Of a stretch of DNA of 48,729 nucleotides, positions 7,213-15,622 are shown piece by piece. The notes beneath the pieces are model-generated. The model worked only from the letters and a program-made list of their open reading frames with translations, was not told the origin of the DNA and made no database searches. Origin of the DNA: Rhizobium ruizarguesonis. Lineage in GTDB: Bacteria; Pseudomonadota; Alphaproteobacteria; Rhizobiales; Rhizobiaceae. Positions within the stretch are counted from its first letter, which is position 1; every line of letters starts with the position of its first letter. A program made the translations under genes and the position numbers. The stretch lies in NCBI RefSeq assembly GCF_012349115.1, contig NZ_PQIG01000103.1:1-48729 (forward strand), written 5' to 3'.

Positions 7213-7401
7213 ATGGACCTTCAGAGTCTCGTCGCCGCGCACATGCCAAACCGCCGTCGCCCCACGCAGATGGGCGCCGCGGCCGAGGACCGATACTACC
7301 GAAATCAGATCACCCTGCCGCGCCTGAGGCTTCGGCTCCTCGGGCTGACTGCCGCGACCGCCGGCCTGACGCTGTTTCTGGCCGGCGTCATCCACACATG
7401 A
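7213..7401 (+). CDS. Small C-terminally anchored membrane protein, 62 aa
   Basis: The ATG at 7213 follows GGGAGG by 7 bases and is preferred to upstream in-frame codons. The first 40 residues are basic and soluble; the end is a hydrophobic helix (LLGLTAATAGLTLFLAGVI). It lies directly before the SnoaL-LuxR regulator and may be co-transcribed with it. Function unknown. Confidence 0.55.
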   Translation: MDLQSLVAAHMPNRRRPTQMGAAAEDRYYRNQITLPRLRLRLLGLTAATAGLTLFLAGVIHT

Positions 7402-7410
7402 GGTGCCGTC

Positions 7411-8430
7411 ATGCTCCGACAGACCGATCATGCTATGCTGCGATCCGTTGTGGGGGACCGCGCGATGGACGACAGCGAGGCTGACCGGGCGGCGATCATG
7501 GCGGTGATCCGCGCCGAAACCGAGGCCTGGCTGCAGCGCGACTTCGAGGCGCTGGCAAGCCACTGGGTGCAGTCGCCGCAGACCCGGCGGATGGAATATT
7601 TCGCCTCGCTCGGCGTCCGGGTGGACGAAGGCTGGGACCCGATCGCCGCGCGGATCAAGAAGATCGTCGAGCGATTCCCGGAGAAACACGCCTTTTCGGA
7701 GCGCGTGCGCTGGGAAAAGGTCAACATCGTCGTCGACGGCAACATGGCCTGGATGACCTTCGATCAGATCGGCAGCGACACCGGCGAGGATCGCAAGCGC
7801 CAGCTCCGGATCCTCCACCGGATCGACGGCGCCTGGAAGATCGGCTGCATGGTGATGATGGAGAGCAGCGTCGAGGAGGCGAGCTGCCCGCTGATCGAGG
7901 TCGACGCGGATGCAAGGATCCTCTGGACGAACCGGCTGGCGCGGGAGCGGATGCCTGGCCATCCCGGGCTCGTCGCCGCTGCCGGCCGCCTGCGTGCCCG
8001 GCAGCGCGAACGCGACCCTGCTCTGCGCGAGGCGGTGCGCCTGGCGTTCCGCGAGCTGCAGAGCCAGAGACCGCTGAACATCGCGCCGAAGCAGGCCTGG
8101 GCGGTGGCGCTCGGCGAAGACGCGGCGGGGATTCCGCTCTACTGCTGGGTCCTGCTCGAGGACGGCAAGGCGCTGGTCTCCTTCGACGACGCCGAGACGC
8201 TGGTGCGCCGGATCGCAAGTGCGCGGGAGGTTTTCGGCCTCTCGCCGGCGCAGACCCGGCTTGCTCGGCTGATCGTCGATGGCCATGACCTCGCCGCCGC
8301 CGCCGATCGGCTCGGGGTCAGTGTCAACACGTTGCGCACCCAGTTGAAGCGGATCTTCGACAAAACCGGCGTCCGCAGCCAGGCTGCATTGGTGCGGGTG
8401 CTGTTGAGCGCCGGGGCTCCGAGCCAATAG
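7411..8430 (+). CDS. SnoaL-like / LuxR-type HTH fusion regulator, 339 aa
   Basis: The first ~130 residues match a SnoaL/NTF2-like fold (AIMAVIRAETEAWLQRDFEA at the start, NMAWMTFDQ near the middle, WKIGCMVMMES at the end). A linker and a PAS-like middle part (LIEVDADARILWTNRLARER) follow. The C-terminus is a LuxR-type HTH: FGLSPAQTRLARLIVDGHDL with VSVNTLRTQLKRIFDKTGVR. It is probably a ligand-sensing transcription factor. Two starts are plausible: 7411 (GAGGTG upstream) and 7465 (GGGGGA upstream). Confidence 0.75.
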   Translation: MLRQTDHAMLRSVVGDRAMDDSEADRAAIMAVIRAETEAWLQRDFEALASHWVQSPQTRRMEYFASLGVRVDEGWDPIAARIKKIVERFPEKHAFSERVRWEKVNIVVDGNMAWMTFDQIGSDTGEDRKRQLRILHRIDGAWKIGCMVMMESSVEEASCPLIEVDADARILWTNRLARERMPGHPGLVAAAGRLRARQRERDPALREAVRLAFRELQSQRPLNIAPKQAWAVALGEDAAGIPLYCWVLLEDGKALVSFDDAETLVRRIASAREVFGLSPAQTRLARLIVDGHDLAAAADRLGVSVNTLRTQLKRIFDKTGVRSQAALVRVLLSAGAPSQ

Positions 8431-8560
8431 GTTCGACCGCGACCAATGCTCATGATGCGGCACCTCGCGCGAAACACGGCAGAACTCGCTCCGGTTGAGG
8501 CGCCTATCTTGCGTGTTATTGTTGATCAGAGAATCAATGAAATTTGCCGGTGGCTAAAAC

Positions 8561-9169
8561 GTGCCAGAGCCAGAAAAACGTAGCGACAAGTTTACGTGGA
8601 CATATGCCCTCTGGCTGTTACCATTCCTGGCGCAAGATTGGCTATATTGGCTTCATCCCCAATGGGATTGGTGGACGATCAGCCTTATCATATGGGTACT
8701 GACCCTGATCGCCGTCGCAGGCTCCCTCTGCATCAATCTGGCGCAGCGACGCTGGCGGCGTCTCGTCTCTCTCCTCATCGCACCCCTTCTGTTGCTGGTC
8801 CTGCTCCGTATCCTCGCTGCTGTCGACATAACGTCCGACAGCATTCGATTTGCGCTGACCAAGCAAACGTATCTGGCAGAGATCGAACGGGCCGATCGTT
8901 CGGGCGGAGAGCAACGATTCAAGACATTTGCATGGGACGATACGTTCCTCGAGAAAACCTACTCGACGCTCGTCTACGACGAGAGTGATGAAGTCGCCTT
9001 GCCCAGGGGCGAGCAATCCACGGCCTGGCAACAGCGTGTCCAGACATCATGCTCGGAAAAGAAGGAATGCGTGGATCTCGATCCCGGTCCGGACGAGTAC
9101 GTCAGCGTCAGAAAGATCGGCGAACACTTCTATATTCTGGACAATTATCTGCCGAATGCGTTTCCTTGA
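8561..9169 (+). CDS. Hypothetical membrane protein, 202 aa
   Basis: A GTG start is used, with no strong ribosome-binding site. The N-terminal half has hydrophobic segments rich in Trp (YALWLLPFLAQDWLYWLHPQ), then two more (about residues 40-58 and 68-88). The C-terminal ~110 residues are soluble and charged with two Cys (TSCSEKKECVD). No family is recognised. It precedes the toxin-antitoxin pair by 100 bp and looks like a separate unit. Confidence 0.5.
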   Translation: MPEPEKRSDKFTWTYALWLLPFLAQDWLYWLHPQWDWWTISLIIWVLTLIAVAGSLCINLAQRRWRRLVSLLIAPLLLLVLLRILAAVDITSDSIRFALTKQTYLAEIERADRSGGEQRFKTFAWDDTFLEKTYSTLVYDESDEVALPRGEQSTAWQQRVQTSCSEKKECVDLDPGPDEYVSVRKIGEHFYILDNYLPNAFP

Positions 9170-9232
9170 GCGAAGGCCGCTGCGCCCTTGGAAAACTCCC
9201 CGTCTTGATTCCGTCGGCGTCAATATCTACTT

Positions 9233-9248
9233 TGACCATATATGGTCA
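9233..9248. promoter_or_regulatory. Palindromic operator of the toxin-antitoxin operon
   Basis: TGACCATATATGGTCA is a perfect 16-bp palindrome 19 bp upstream of the antitoxin ATG. Phd/YefM-type antitoxins bind palindromes of this kind to repress their own operon. It is the only long perfect palindrome in this intergenic region. Confidence 0.65.
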
Positions 9249-9267
9249 TTTAAGACAGGAGGCCGCA

Positions 9268-9519
9268 ATGTCGACGATCAGCGTGGCAGAGGCAAAGGCC
9301 GGTTTTGCCGGTCTGGTGGATGAAGCGGCAAACGGGGAATTCGTGACGATCACGCGGCACGGAAAGCCCGCTGCCGTGCTTGTGTCCGTCGAAGCGGCCG
9401 AGGCGGCGAAAAGGGCTTTGAAGAAGCCACGGCCGAATTTCGGGGATTTCCTGTTGACCTTCCCCGGCGGGGTCGAGCTGGAGCGGAACCCATCGAAAAT
9501 GCGCGATATCGATCTGTGA
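9268..9519 (+). CDS. Phd/YefM-type antitoxin, 83 aa
   Basis: The start MSTISVAEAKAGFAGLVDEA and the motif FVTITRHGKPAAVLVS are diagnostic of the Phd/YefM antitoxin fold. The C-terminal ~30 residues (PNFGDFLLTFPGGVELERN) should wrap around the toxin. AGGAGG precedes the ATG at 9268. The stop overlaps the toxin GTG, so the pair is coupled. The protein is expected to bind the palindrome at 9233-9248 and neutralise the PIN toxin. Confidence 0.85.
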   Translation: MSTISVAEAKAGFAGLVDEAANGEFVTITRHGKPAAVLVSVEAAEAAKRALKKPRPNFGDFLLTFPGGVELERNPSKMRDIDL

Positions 9520-9965
9520 CCGCCTATCTTCTCGACACGAACATCATTTCGAAGTTCGCGCCGGGCAAGGTGGCGCCGTCCGATCCGGTGCGGGCATGGT
9601 TTCATGAACAGGGCGAAGCCGATAGCCTGTATCTGTCGGCTCTATCGGTCGCGGAGATCGAGAAGGGAATGCGGAACCTTCACCGCCGCGGCGGGATCGA
9701 GCGGGCAAAGCGCCTTTCGGCATGGCTGGACTTCATCACCGAGAGTTTCGGGGATCGGATCTTGCCGATGGATACCGTTGTCGCGCGCATCGTCGGCGCT
9801 CTGGACGATGAAGCCGAAAGCCACGGCCGTCATCCCGGCCTTGGCGATCTCATCATCGCGGCGACCGCGCGCGCCTACGACCTTACCGTCATTACGGAAA
9901 ACCTGCGGCATTTCCAGCCGCTTGACGTCGCTGTTGATCTTCCCGCCGCGTTCCGGTCGGAATGA
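9516..9965 (+). CDS. VapC/FitB-type PIN-domain toxin, 149 aa
   Basis: A PIN ribonuclease: the first acidic residue is in YLLDTNIISKF, the conserved Glu in SVAEIEKGM, and the later Asp residues are in HPGLGDLIIAATARAYDL with VITENLRHF. All catalytic positions appear present and the length is normal. Such toxins cleave RNA, often initiator tRNA. The GTG start overlaps the antitoxin stop. The antitoxin is Phd-like rather than VapB-like, a common combination in Rhizobiales (FitB-like toxins). Confidence 0.85.
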   Translation: MTAYLLDTNIISKFAPGKVAPSDPVRAWFHEQGEADSLYLSALSVAEIEKGMRNLHRRGGIERAKRLSAWLDFITESFGDRILPMDTVVARIVGALDDEAESHGRHPGLGDLIIAATARAYDLTVITENLRHFQPLDVAVDLPAAFRSE

Positions 9966-9981
9966 TCCGAAGCACCGCCGA

Positions 9982-10083
9982 TCACGAGCCGCCCTTGATG
10001 TCGCTCGCCCTGGCTGCCGTTATAAACGCCCGTCGCGCCTGCTCGGAAGCACAAGCCTTGGCAGCTTTGACCGCAGCGCCTGC
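9982..10083 (-). pseudogene. 3' fragment of a DUF982 gene
   Basis: Reading leftward, EQARRAFITAARASDIKGGS and the residues before it match the C-terminus of the DUF982 protein at 6790-7029 (EQVRRAFITAAKASDIK). The frame is closed upstream by a stop at 10084-10086 and lacks the first ~45 residues. The fragment begins directly after the toxin gene. Confidence 0.65.
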
Positions 10084-10182
10084 TCATGGCGCAGCGCCTC
10101 ACGCACCGATCTGAACCTGATCTAAACCCGACCCTCCAAAAGAGATCGTGATATGGTTGGAGTCCAATTTGGAGGGGGAGCT

Positions 10183-11769
10183 ATGCTGAAAAATCCCATA
10201 GTTGGACCGGCGGTTGGCGCGCTTATGGTTTTTGCGACCCACGCAGGTGCGACTGCCGATCCGCTCCCCAAAGGTTTTGAGCGCCACAAGTTCAACGGAT
10301 CGGTCAGACCGGAGGTCAAGGACGGCGTGACCCGGTTTGAGATATTCGACCGTCAGTGTTCCAATGTCGACTATGGAGATGGACGCGGCGAAAATGATTG
10401 TCGCAATGGCAACGTCCGCTCAACGATACGCTATACGCGAGACATGAGGGTTGGCGAAAGCGTCGAATACAAGTTTGATTTCCGGCTCGATCCGACTTTT
10501 GCCTACAAGGGCTGGCACAACAACTCCGCAAATGGCTTTTATCCCGATGGCTGGGACAGCCATTTGCGCCTCGCGTCCTGGGAAGGACCGGCAATCCACA
10601 ATTTCATCTACATGCTGAAAGCCGACACGCGCAACGGCGTGAACTTTCTCGCCCGCCAGTGCCAAAAACCGGAAGATTTCGGCAAATGGGCGAGATTCTC
10701 GCTGAAAATCCGATGGGCAAACGATGAGAGCGGATGGGTTACGGCAAGCTGCGACAACAAGGTGATCTACGCCGCCGAAGGCGAAGCAACCAACCAGGCT
10801 CCGCATTGCTGGGAATCGAACGAGTGCGAGCCGCAATCAAACCGCGACCCAAAATCATTCAACTTCATTCTTGGCCCGGTGATGATGGGTTGGGGCAATG
10901 AATGGAAGAACTATGACCATCATACGTCCCAATTTGACGTGGTGCAGCCGGATGGTATCGGCATCGATGTCCGCAATGTCAGTGTGACCCGCGGTGTCGG
11001 CGACTATTCCGCCGAACAGGCAGTTTTGCTCAAGACGTTGCAGCAGCAACTGGCTCATTTGGGCTGCAAGCCGGGGAATGTCGAGGGCAAGCCTGACAAG
11101 GCAACACGGCAAGCCGCGCTCTCTTGCCGCAAGTTCGAGAGCGGTTCGCTTCCCGAAGCGCTCAACCTCACGACACTGCAAGCCTTCGCTGACGCCTATG
11201 CCAAGCCGGAGACGGCAAGTCTGCCTTCGGGCAACGCCGCGGTTGGTACCGAAGACGTTTCGTCAAAACCGAGGACCTATATCAAGCTGGGCGAAATGCT
11301 CGCCCTGACGACAGGCAAAGACACCAAGGTGAATTCCGACTTCTTTGGCAAGATCAAGGGCGCCAAGAAGGGGCAGAACGAGCTGGACTTCATCGTACTG
11401 GGTCAGTTCGACTACACCGACAACAGTTTCAGCCAGCTGTCATTTGTTCTGCAAGACAAGCTCTCCAAGACCGAAGTGAATGCGGCGGCCAAGTGCGGCT
11501 ATGGGACGATCAGATTTCCAGACGGCACAGATCATGTGGAGATCGGCATGCAACGTTCAGGAAACACGTTCTCGTCGCCGCCAAGAACTGACTGCCTGAT
11601 GCAAGCGCTCGGCAAACGACCGGCATCGCAGGTTCCCTACCTCACCAAGGGGTTTGCCGATCTGGCTAAATCAATGGTTTCCGACGGCGGCTGGAAGAAA
11701 CTCAGGCATGAAGGTTTGAAGATATTTGTCAAACGTGTTGCGGATGGTGAAATCACAGTCGGCGGCTGA
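10183..11769 (+). CDS. Secreted polysaccharide-lyase-like protein, 528 aa
   Basis: GGAGGGGGAG precedes the ATG at 10183. A signal peptide is visible (hydrophobic GPAVGALMVFATHAGATA, cleavage near residue 25). Residues ~30-280 resemble the concanavalin-like fold of heparin-lyase/alginate-lyase-type enzymes (VEYKFDFRLDPTFAYKGWHN, later VTASCDNKVIYAAEG). Residues ~285-330 look like a peptidoglycan-binding-type repeat (LLKTLQQQLAHLGCKPGNVE). The last ~180 residues are unassigned. A periplasmic or extracellular glycan-degrading or binding role is likely; the substrate is unknown. Confidence 0.6.
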   Translation: MLKNPIVGPAVGALMVFATHAGATADPLPKGFERHKFNGSVRPEVKDGVTRFEIFDRQCSNVDYGDGRGENDCRNGNVRSTIRYTRDMRVGESVEYKFDFRLDPTFAYKGWHNNSANGFYPDGWDSHLRLASWEGPAIHNFIYMLKADTRNGVNFLARQCQKPEDFGKWARFSLKIRWANDESGWVTASCDNKVIYAAEGEATNQAPHCWESNECEPQSNRDPKSFNFILGPVMMGWGNEWKNYDHHTSQFDVVQPDGIGIDVRNVSVTRGVGDYSAEQAVLLKTLQQQLAHLGCKPGNVEGKPDKATRQAALSCRKFESGSLPEALNLTTLQAFADAYAKPETASLPSGNAAVGTEDVSSKPRTYIKLGEMLALTTGKDTKVNSDFFGKIKGAKKGQNELDFIVLGQFDYTDNSFSQLSFVLQDKLSKTEVNAAAKCGYGTIRFPDGTDHVEIGMQRSGNTFSSPPRTDCLMQALGKRPASQVPYLTKGFADLAKSMVSDGGWKKLRHEGLKIFVKRVADGEITVGG

Positions 11770-11916
11770 GATCACAGCACAGCGCGGCACGTTCCATCGG
11801 CCGCGGCTTCTTCCCCACCGCGTGCCGGTCGGAATGATCGATGCCGAACACTGCCACGCTCCTACCTGACCGCCACTCTCACTGCCATCGTGATCGCCAT
11901 TGCCGAAAAGACCAGC

Positions 11917-12381
11917 TTACCAAACGGCGCTCACGAACGTGCTGCCCGCCATGAAGATGATTATGAGTGAGCCGGGTGTCCACAGTGCTGCGCGAATGTC
12001 ATGAATCTGGGCGGTATAGTAGGCGATGAAGTGCAGCAGGCGCGTCACGACATAGCCATAAAAAAGGAATTGCGCGAGCAGCAGTGAAGGTGCTGTCGTC
12101 ACGTATAGAAGTCCCGCCACAAGGAAATAGGGTAGGTTTTCGAGATCGTTGAGCTGAATGCGGCGGATACGATCAACGCGCTCGTTGGGAGCCAACTGGC
12201 TGTCATGCGGCCGTGGATTGGCCATCGTCTTTTTCATATCCTCGGGATTTCGGAAACCGCCATTTTCAGCGGTCATGCGGATAACAGTCAGCCACGACAT
12301 CGCGACGCCCTTCAGAACCATCAATGCGGCCGCGATGGCATATGCCGCGAAGACAGGATTGGTCAGGCTCAAATGGTCCAT
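11917..12381 (-). CDS. MAPEG-family membrane protein, 154 aa
   Basis: Four hydrophobic segments are present. The motif VIRMTAENGGFRNPEDM in the first loop, followed by ERVDRIRRIQLNDLENLPYF, is typical of microsomal glutathione-transferase-like MAPEG proteins; ERVxRxxxNDLENxxPF is the family signature. The ATG at 12381 was preferred to one five codons upstream because GGGGT lies nearby. It is divergent from a TetR regulator, which probably represses it. Confidence 0.8.
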   Translation of the reverse strand: MDHLSLTNPVFAAYAIAAALMVLKGVAMSWLTVIRMTAENGGFRNPEDMKKTMANPRPHDSQLAPNERVDRIRRIQLNDLENLPYFLVAGLLYVTTAPSLLLAQFLFYGYVVTRLLHFIAYYTAQIHDIRAALWTPGSLIIIFMAGSTFVSAVW

Positions 12382-12433
12382 GTGAAAATACCCCATCCCG
12401 TTTGGCAAGAAAATTAACTGCGGTACTCTTTTT

Positions 12434-12446
12434 AGACCAACGGTCT
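12434..12446. promoter_or_regulatory. Candidate TetR operator
   Basis: AGACC-AAC-GGTCT is an inverted repeat in the MAPEG/TetR intergenic space, flanked by T- and A-runs that extend the symmetry. Its position between divergent genes suits a TetR-type operator that controls both. No other clear palindrome is seen there. Confidence 0.55.
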
Positions 12447-12517
12447 TAAAAGTCAATATATGGACGAATCTATTTGCCGCTGGTATATCTTACAGATCAC
12501 CTCGATCGGAGTAACTT

Positions 12518-13189
12518 GTGCCAAGCAGTCAACAGAGCCGTACCGCCGAAGACAAAGCTGCCAGCCGGTTGGCTCGCCAGCAACGCCGCCGTGAGAGATC
12601 GCGCGAGGAAATCCTCGATGCAGCACGAAAAGTGCTGCTGAAGAGTGGTGTTGCGGCGATGACGCTTGAAGCCGTCGCCAGCGAGGCGGGCATCTCGAAG
12701 ACGGGGCTGTACTACTATTTCAGCTCCAAGGACGCTCTTGTCTTTGAACTTGTGTTCAGCACACTCGAAGGCCATGCACAGGCGGTGCAATCCGCGGTCG
12801 CGACTGTTGAGACCGGAGGCGAGGCGCTCGGTGCGATCATGCGTGAAACGGTCCATGCCTACGCTCCGAAAATGGACGACTTCCGTCTTGCCTTCATGTT
12901 CGGCCAGGTTGCGGGGTCGGCAGGCGTTCAATGGTCGCCCGATCAGTTCGCCCGCATCCGCCCTCTCAACGCGATGATCTTCAGCGGAGCGGCCGCACTG
13001 ATCGAAAAAAGGCAAACCGGCGGCGGGAACATCGAACCGAGGCTGCTCGCCTTCCTTGCCTATCTCTCTGCGCTTGGTCTGCTCACGATGAAGGGAATGG
13101 TCGAAGCGCAGGGTGATCCGTTGATCTACAGTGACGAACGGCTGATCGACGGTTTCACTCAACTATTCGCAGCCGTCGACCGCAGCTGA
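12518..13189 (+). CDS. TetR-family regulator, 223 aa
   Basis: A basic N-terminal extension (~28 residues) precedes a canonical TetR HTH: REEILDAARKVLLKSGVAAM, then VASEAGISKTGLYYYFSSKD. The C-terminal ligand-binding domain is helical and not assignable to a ligand. A GTG start is used; later in-frame Met codons would cut into the HTH. It is divergent from the MAPEG gene and probably senses an electrophile or xenobiotic. The 3' end abuts an IS remnant. Confidence 0.8.
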   Translation: MPSSQQSRTAEDKAASRLARQQRRRERSREEILDAARKVLLKSGVAAMTLEAVASEAGISKTGLYYYFSSKDALVFELVFSTLEGHAQAVQSAVATVETGGEALGAIMRETVHAYAPKMDDFRLAFMFGQVAGSAGVQWSPDQFARIRPLNAMIFSGAAALIEKRQTGGGNIEPRLLAFLAYLSALGLLTMKGMVEAQGDPLIYSDERLIDGFTQLFAAVDRS

Positions 13190-13506
13190 TACATCGACAC
13201 GGATCGATGCTGGATACCCGACCTGCCGGCATACCCGCTCAAGCGTCTGTACCACGTCTTCGCCTTTATAGCTGAAGCGAGCGTCGACTGCCGGCGAGAA
13301 GCGAGAGAAGGTATCGACGACTGTCAAAACCCTGATCTTGCGGCCGGTAGCCAACTGGTCGTGAACGAAATCCATGGCCCAGATATGGTTTGAATGGGTC
13401 GGTTCCGTGCGGTCAGCCCGCAGCTTCGCTTTGACCCGTCGCTTGGGAACCTTGTTGCGGAGCTGGAGGTCCATCTCCTTGTAAAGGCGATAGATTCGCA
13501 CCGAAT
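13190..13506 (-). mobile_element. IS3-family (IS407-like) transposase fragment
   Basis: Leftward translation gives VRIYRLYKEMDLQLRNKVPK, then IWAMDFVHDQLATGRK, VVDTFSRFSP and GYPASIRVD. That is the start of the DDE core of IS407-group OrfB, with the first Asp in MDFV and the second region in VDTFSRF. The N-terminus and everything after the second Asp are missing. It lies directly between the TetR stop and a truncated GNAT gene. Confidence 0.8.
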
Positions 13507-13524
13507 CGGCGAGCCCGTTCAAGG

Positions 13525-13766
13525 ACGTCCAACGCGATCTTCTTGCCGATGCCCCGACCTTGGTGGCCTGGGGCTACGGCAATCGACCGGAGCAGGATAT
13601 CGCGGCCCGCCGGTTCAAAACCGCCGGAACCGCAGACCGATCCGTTCTCGGCGGCAATGAAGAATATCCGCCCGACCCCTTGAAGATCGTCGGTGGGCAG
13701 GCCTGCGCCATCTAGCAAGGCCTTGAGGGCGGGGTCGGTTCCGCGGACCGGTTCGATCTCGATCAT
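13525..13766 (-). pseudogene. 5' part of a GNAT acetyltransferase (ArsN2-like)
   Basis: The fragment starts at an ATG preceded by GGAGAAGCTCC and reads MIEIEPVRGTDPALKALLDG, then GRIFFIAAENG and LLRSIAVAPGHQGRGIGKKI. The last stretch is the acetyl-CoA binding loop (Q/RxxGxG/A). The spacing resembles ArsN2-type N-acetyltransferases. The frame runs into IS407-like sequence at about 13520, so the C-terminal third is lost. Confidence 0.65.
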
Positions 13767-14041
13767 TGGAGCTTCTCCGGATCTCGAGGAGCGCAGCAAC
13801 CCTCGGCCGTGCCAACGGGAGCGCCTATTTCATGGTGGGCCGCACGGCAGTCCTGCATCAGAAAGATTGACCATCGCAACGCCGAAATCCGCGGAATGTT
13901 CAAGTTTCGCAAATGTAGGACGAAACAACTGGACCTGCCAGTGGCACCAGCCTAGTTTGCGAGCTGTATCGGAGGCAGTTCCTGCTCCAGGAGTCAACAC
14001 GAAACGAAGCTCTAGCCGACGACATTCGGCCTCGCGATAAA

Positions 14042-14578
14042 ATGACGGTGAACCCGATGCTGCCGAAACACCGCCTCATCCTTCTGCGCCACGCCAAATC
14101 CGCCTGGCCTGACGGTGTGGCCGACCGTGAACGGCCATTGGCGGATCGCGGGCGCAAGGCAGCACGCGTCATCGGCACCTATATGGTGCGTGAAAAGCTG
14201 ATCCCCGATCTCGCCCTCGTCTCGCCGGCCCGCCGGGCGAAGGAAACCTGGAAGCTCGTCCGCGGGGCCCTTTCGAAAAAGGTCTCCGAACGCGAGGCGG
14301 CGGATATCTATGAGGTGTCGGCCGAGCGCATCCTGGATGTGATCCGGGCCGTCGAACCTGGCATCCGCACGCTGCTCATCGTCGGCCACAATCCCGGCAT
14401 GGAGAATGCAGCCTCGCTTATCGTGGCGGACGGTGATGCCGATGCCGTGGGACGCATGCAGGAGAAGTTCCCGACGGCGGGACTCGGCGTCATCGACCTC
14501 GATCTTGACGGATGGGGCGAGATTGCGGCCGGCACCGGTTATCTCGAACGGTTCGTAACCCCGCGATCCTTGGGATAA
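14042..14578 (+). CDS. SixA-like histidine phosphatase, 178 aa
   Basis: The RHG motif LILLRHAKSAWPD (residues ~11-23) and the second His in LIVGHNPGMEN place this in the SixA branch of histidine phosphatases, which dephosphorylate phosphohistidines such as those of phosphorelay or PTS proteins. The length is normal. No strong ribosome-binding site precedes the ATG; the second Met, at residue 6, is an alternative start. The gene stands alone between two IS remnants. Confidence 0.8.
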   Translation: MTVNPMLPKHRLILLRHAKSAWPDGVADRERPLADRGRKAARVIGTYMVREKLIPDLALVSPARRAKETWKLVRGALSKKVSEREAADIYEVSAERILDVIRAVEPGIRTLLIVGHNPGMENAASLIVADGDADAVGRMQEKFPTAGLGVIDLDLDGWGEIAAGTGYLERFVTPRSLG

Positions 14579-14757
14579 TAAGGGCACTTTCCAGGTTGAA
14601 TTTGGTGGACATGGTGCACGGCCCTGATTCTGCCCCACGCCGGTCCGAACCGGCCGTTTACGGCAGAATGGTTCCACAACACCGAATTGGTCGGAGAAGT
14701 CGTTCTCGTCAATGAAGCCGAAAATGGCCAACACCCTCTTTTTCAACGACGTTGCCC

Positions 14758-14895
14758 AAGCTCAACGATGTCGAGCCACTGGCCTATCTCTCAGACGTCA
14801 TCACCAAGATCGTCAACGGGCATCCAAATAGCCAGATCGACGACCTGCTGCCTTGGGCCTATGCCGCAATGCACGAACTCAAAGCCGTGGCCTGA
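14758..14895 (+). mobile_element. IS66 transposase C-terminal fragment
   Basis: KLNDVEPLAYLSDVITKIVN followed by LLPWAYAAMHELKAVA and a stop is the characteristic C-terminus of the IS66 TnpC transposase. Nothing upstream in the same frame belongs to it. A remnant of an old insertion. Confidence 0.75.
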
Positions 14896-15122
14896 AAACA
14901 GCGCTTACGATACATCGACATATCGGATTGTCCGTTTCTGACGCGAAGTGCGCGTTGCGATTGCTACGCGTTGGCTCAATGATGTCCCGCCCTGCATGAT
15001 CTTATGACGCAATTTCCGTCAGATTTGATGACAATGTGGCCCCCGGCATCGGCGTCGGTGAGCCGCCCCGGATGTCATCGAAGAGATTCGACCCGGACCC
15101 GGAGCCGATATTCATCTAGGGT

Positions 15123-15482
15123 CAGGACCTATTAATCGGGCATCAACTGTGGGGACCAGTTGCCCTTTGGTTGCTCCTGCAAGGATCAGTAGGATGGGGC
15201 ATCTTCTTCGCGATCTGGGGCTTGCTTCTCGTCAGCAGCATTGACAATTTCCTTCGACCGTATCTGCTTAACCAAAACAGCAACCTACCTGTGCTGCTCG
15301 GCCTGTTTGGGCTTATTGGCGGTGTCTTGGCGTTCGGCCTGATTGGGCCTTTTCTCGGGCCGACCTTGTTGGCGGTTGCCTACAACCTTTTTCTCGAGTG
15401 GGCTGCAGCGCAAACTAAAGACCGCATACAATCTGCGGCCCCGATCCCTGCTTCTGACCAGCATTTGGAATCTAGTAGATGA
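15123..15482 (+). pseudogene. C-terminal part of an AI-2E/PerM-family transporter
   Basis: The frame reads GPVALWLLLQGSVGWGIFFA, then SSIDNFLRPYLLNQNSNLPV and FGLIGPFLGPTLLAVAYNLF. These are signatures of the last four helices of AI-2E-family exporters (IDNxLRPxLI; FGxxGxFLGP). An in-frame stop lies just upstream, and about 240 N-terminal residues are missing. Probably not functional. Confidence 0.7.
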
Positions 15483-15588
15483 TGTCGCAAGGAATGGTGC
15501 AGCATTCGGCGGAGGCCGGGTTTGTCGGCGAAAGCCGTAGAGAAGGGATATGTAGCTCCAGAGGTCGGTCTTGCGGTTCAAGGCGATC

Positions 15589-15616
15589 CGGCGACCGCCC
15601 GTTCAAACGGTCGCCG
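15589..15616 (-). terminator. Hairpin after the secreted-repeat protein gene
   Basis: CGGCGACCG and CGGTCGCCG form a 9-bp GC-rich stem with a 10-base loop, 7 bp after the stop of the leftward gene at 15623. There is no clear U-tract, so terminator strength is uncertain. Confidence 0.45.
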
Positions 15617-15622
15617 GTTCGG

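Noticed and set aside
7042..8463. Long leftward open frame of 473 codons
   Set aside because: It is antisense to the SnoaL-LuxR gene, with His/Arg/Pro-rich composition typical of a GC-rich shadow.
9960..11850. Similar words GGTCGGAATGATC after the toxin gene and again near 11830
   Set aside because: A 13-bp match is too short to support a duplication claim.
14012..14746. Leftward open frame of 244 codons
   Set aside because: It is the shadow of the SixA-like gene, which has clear RHA and GHNP motifs.
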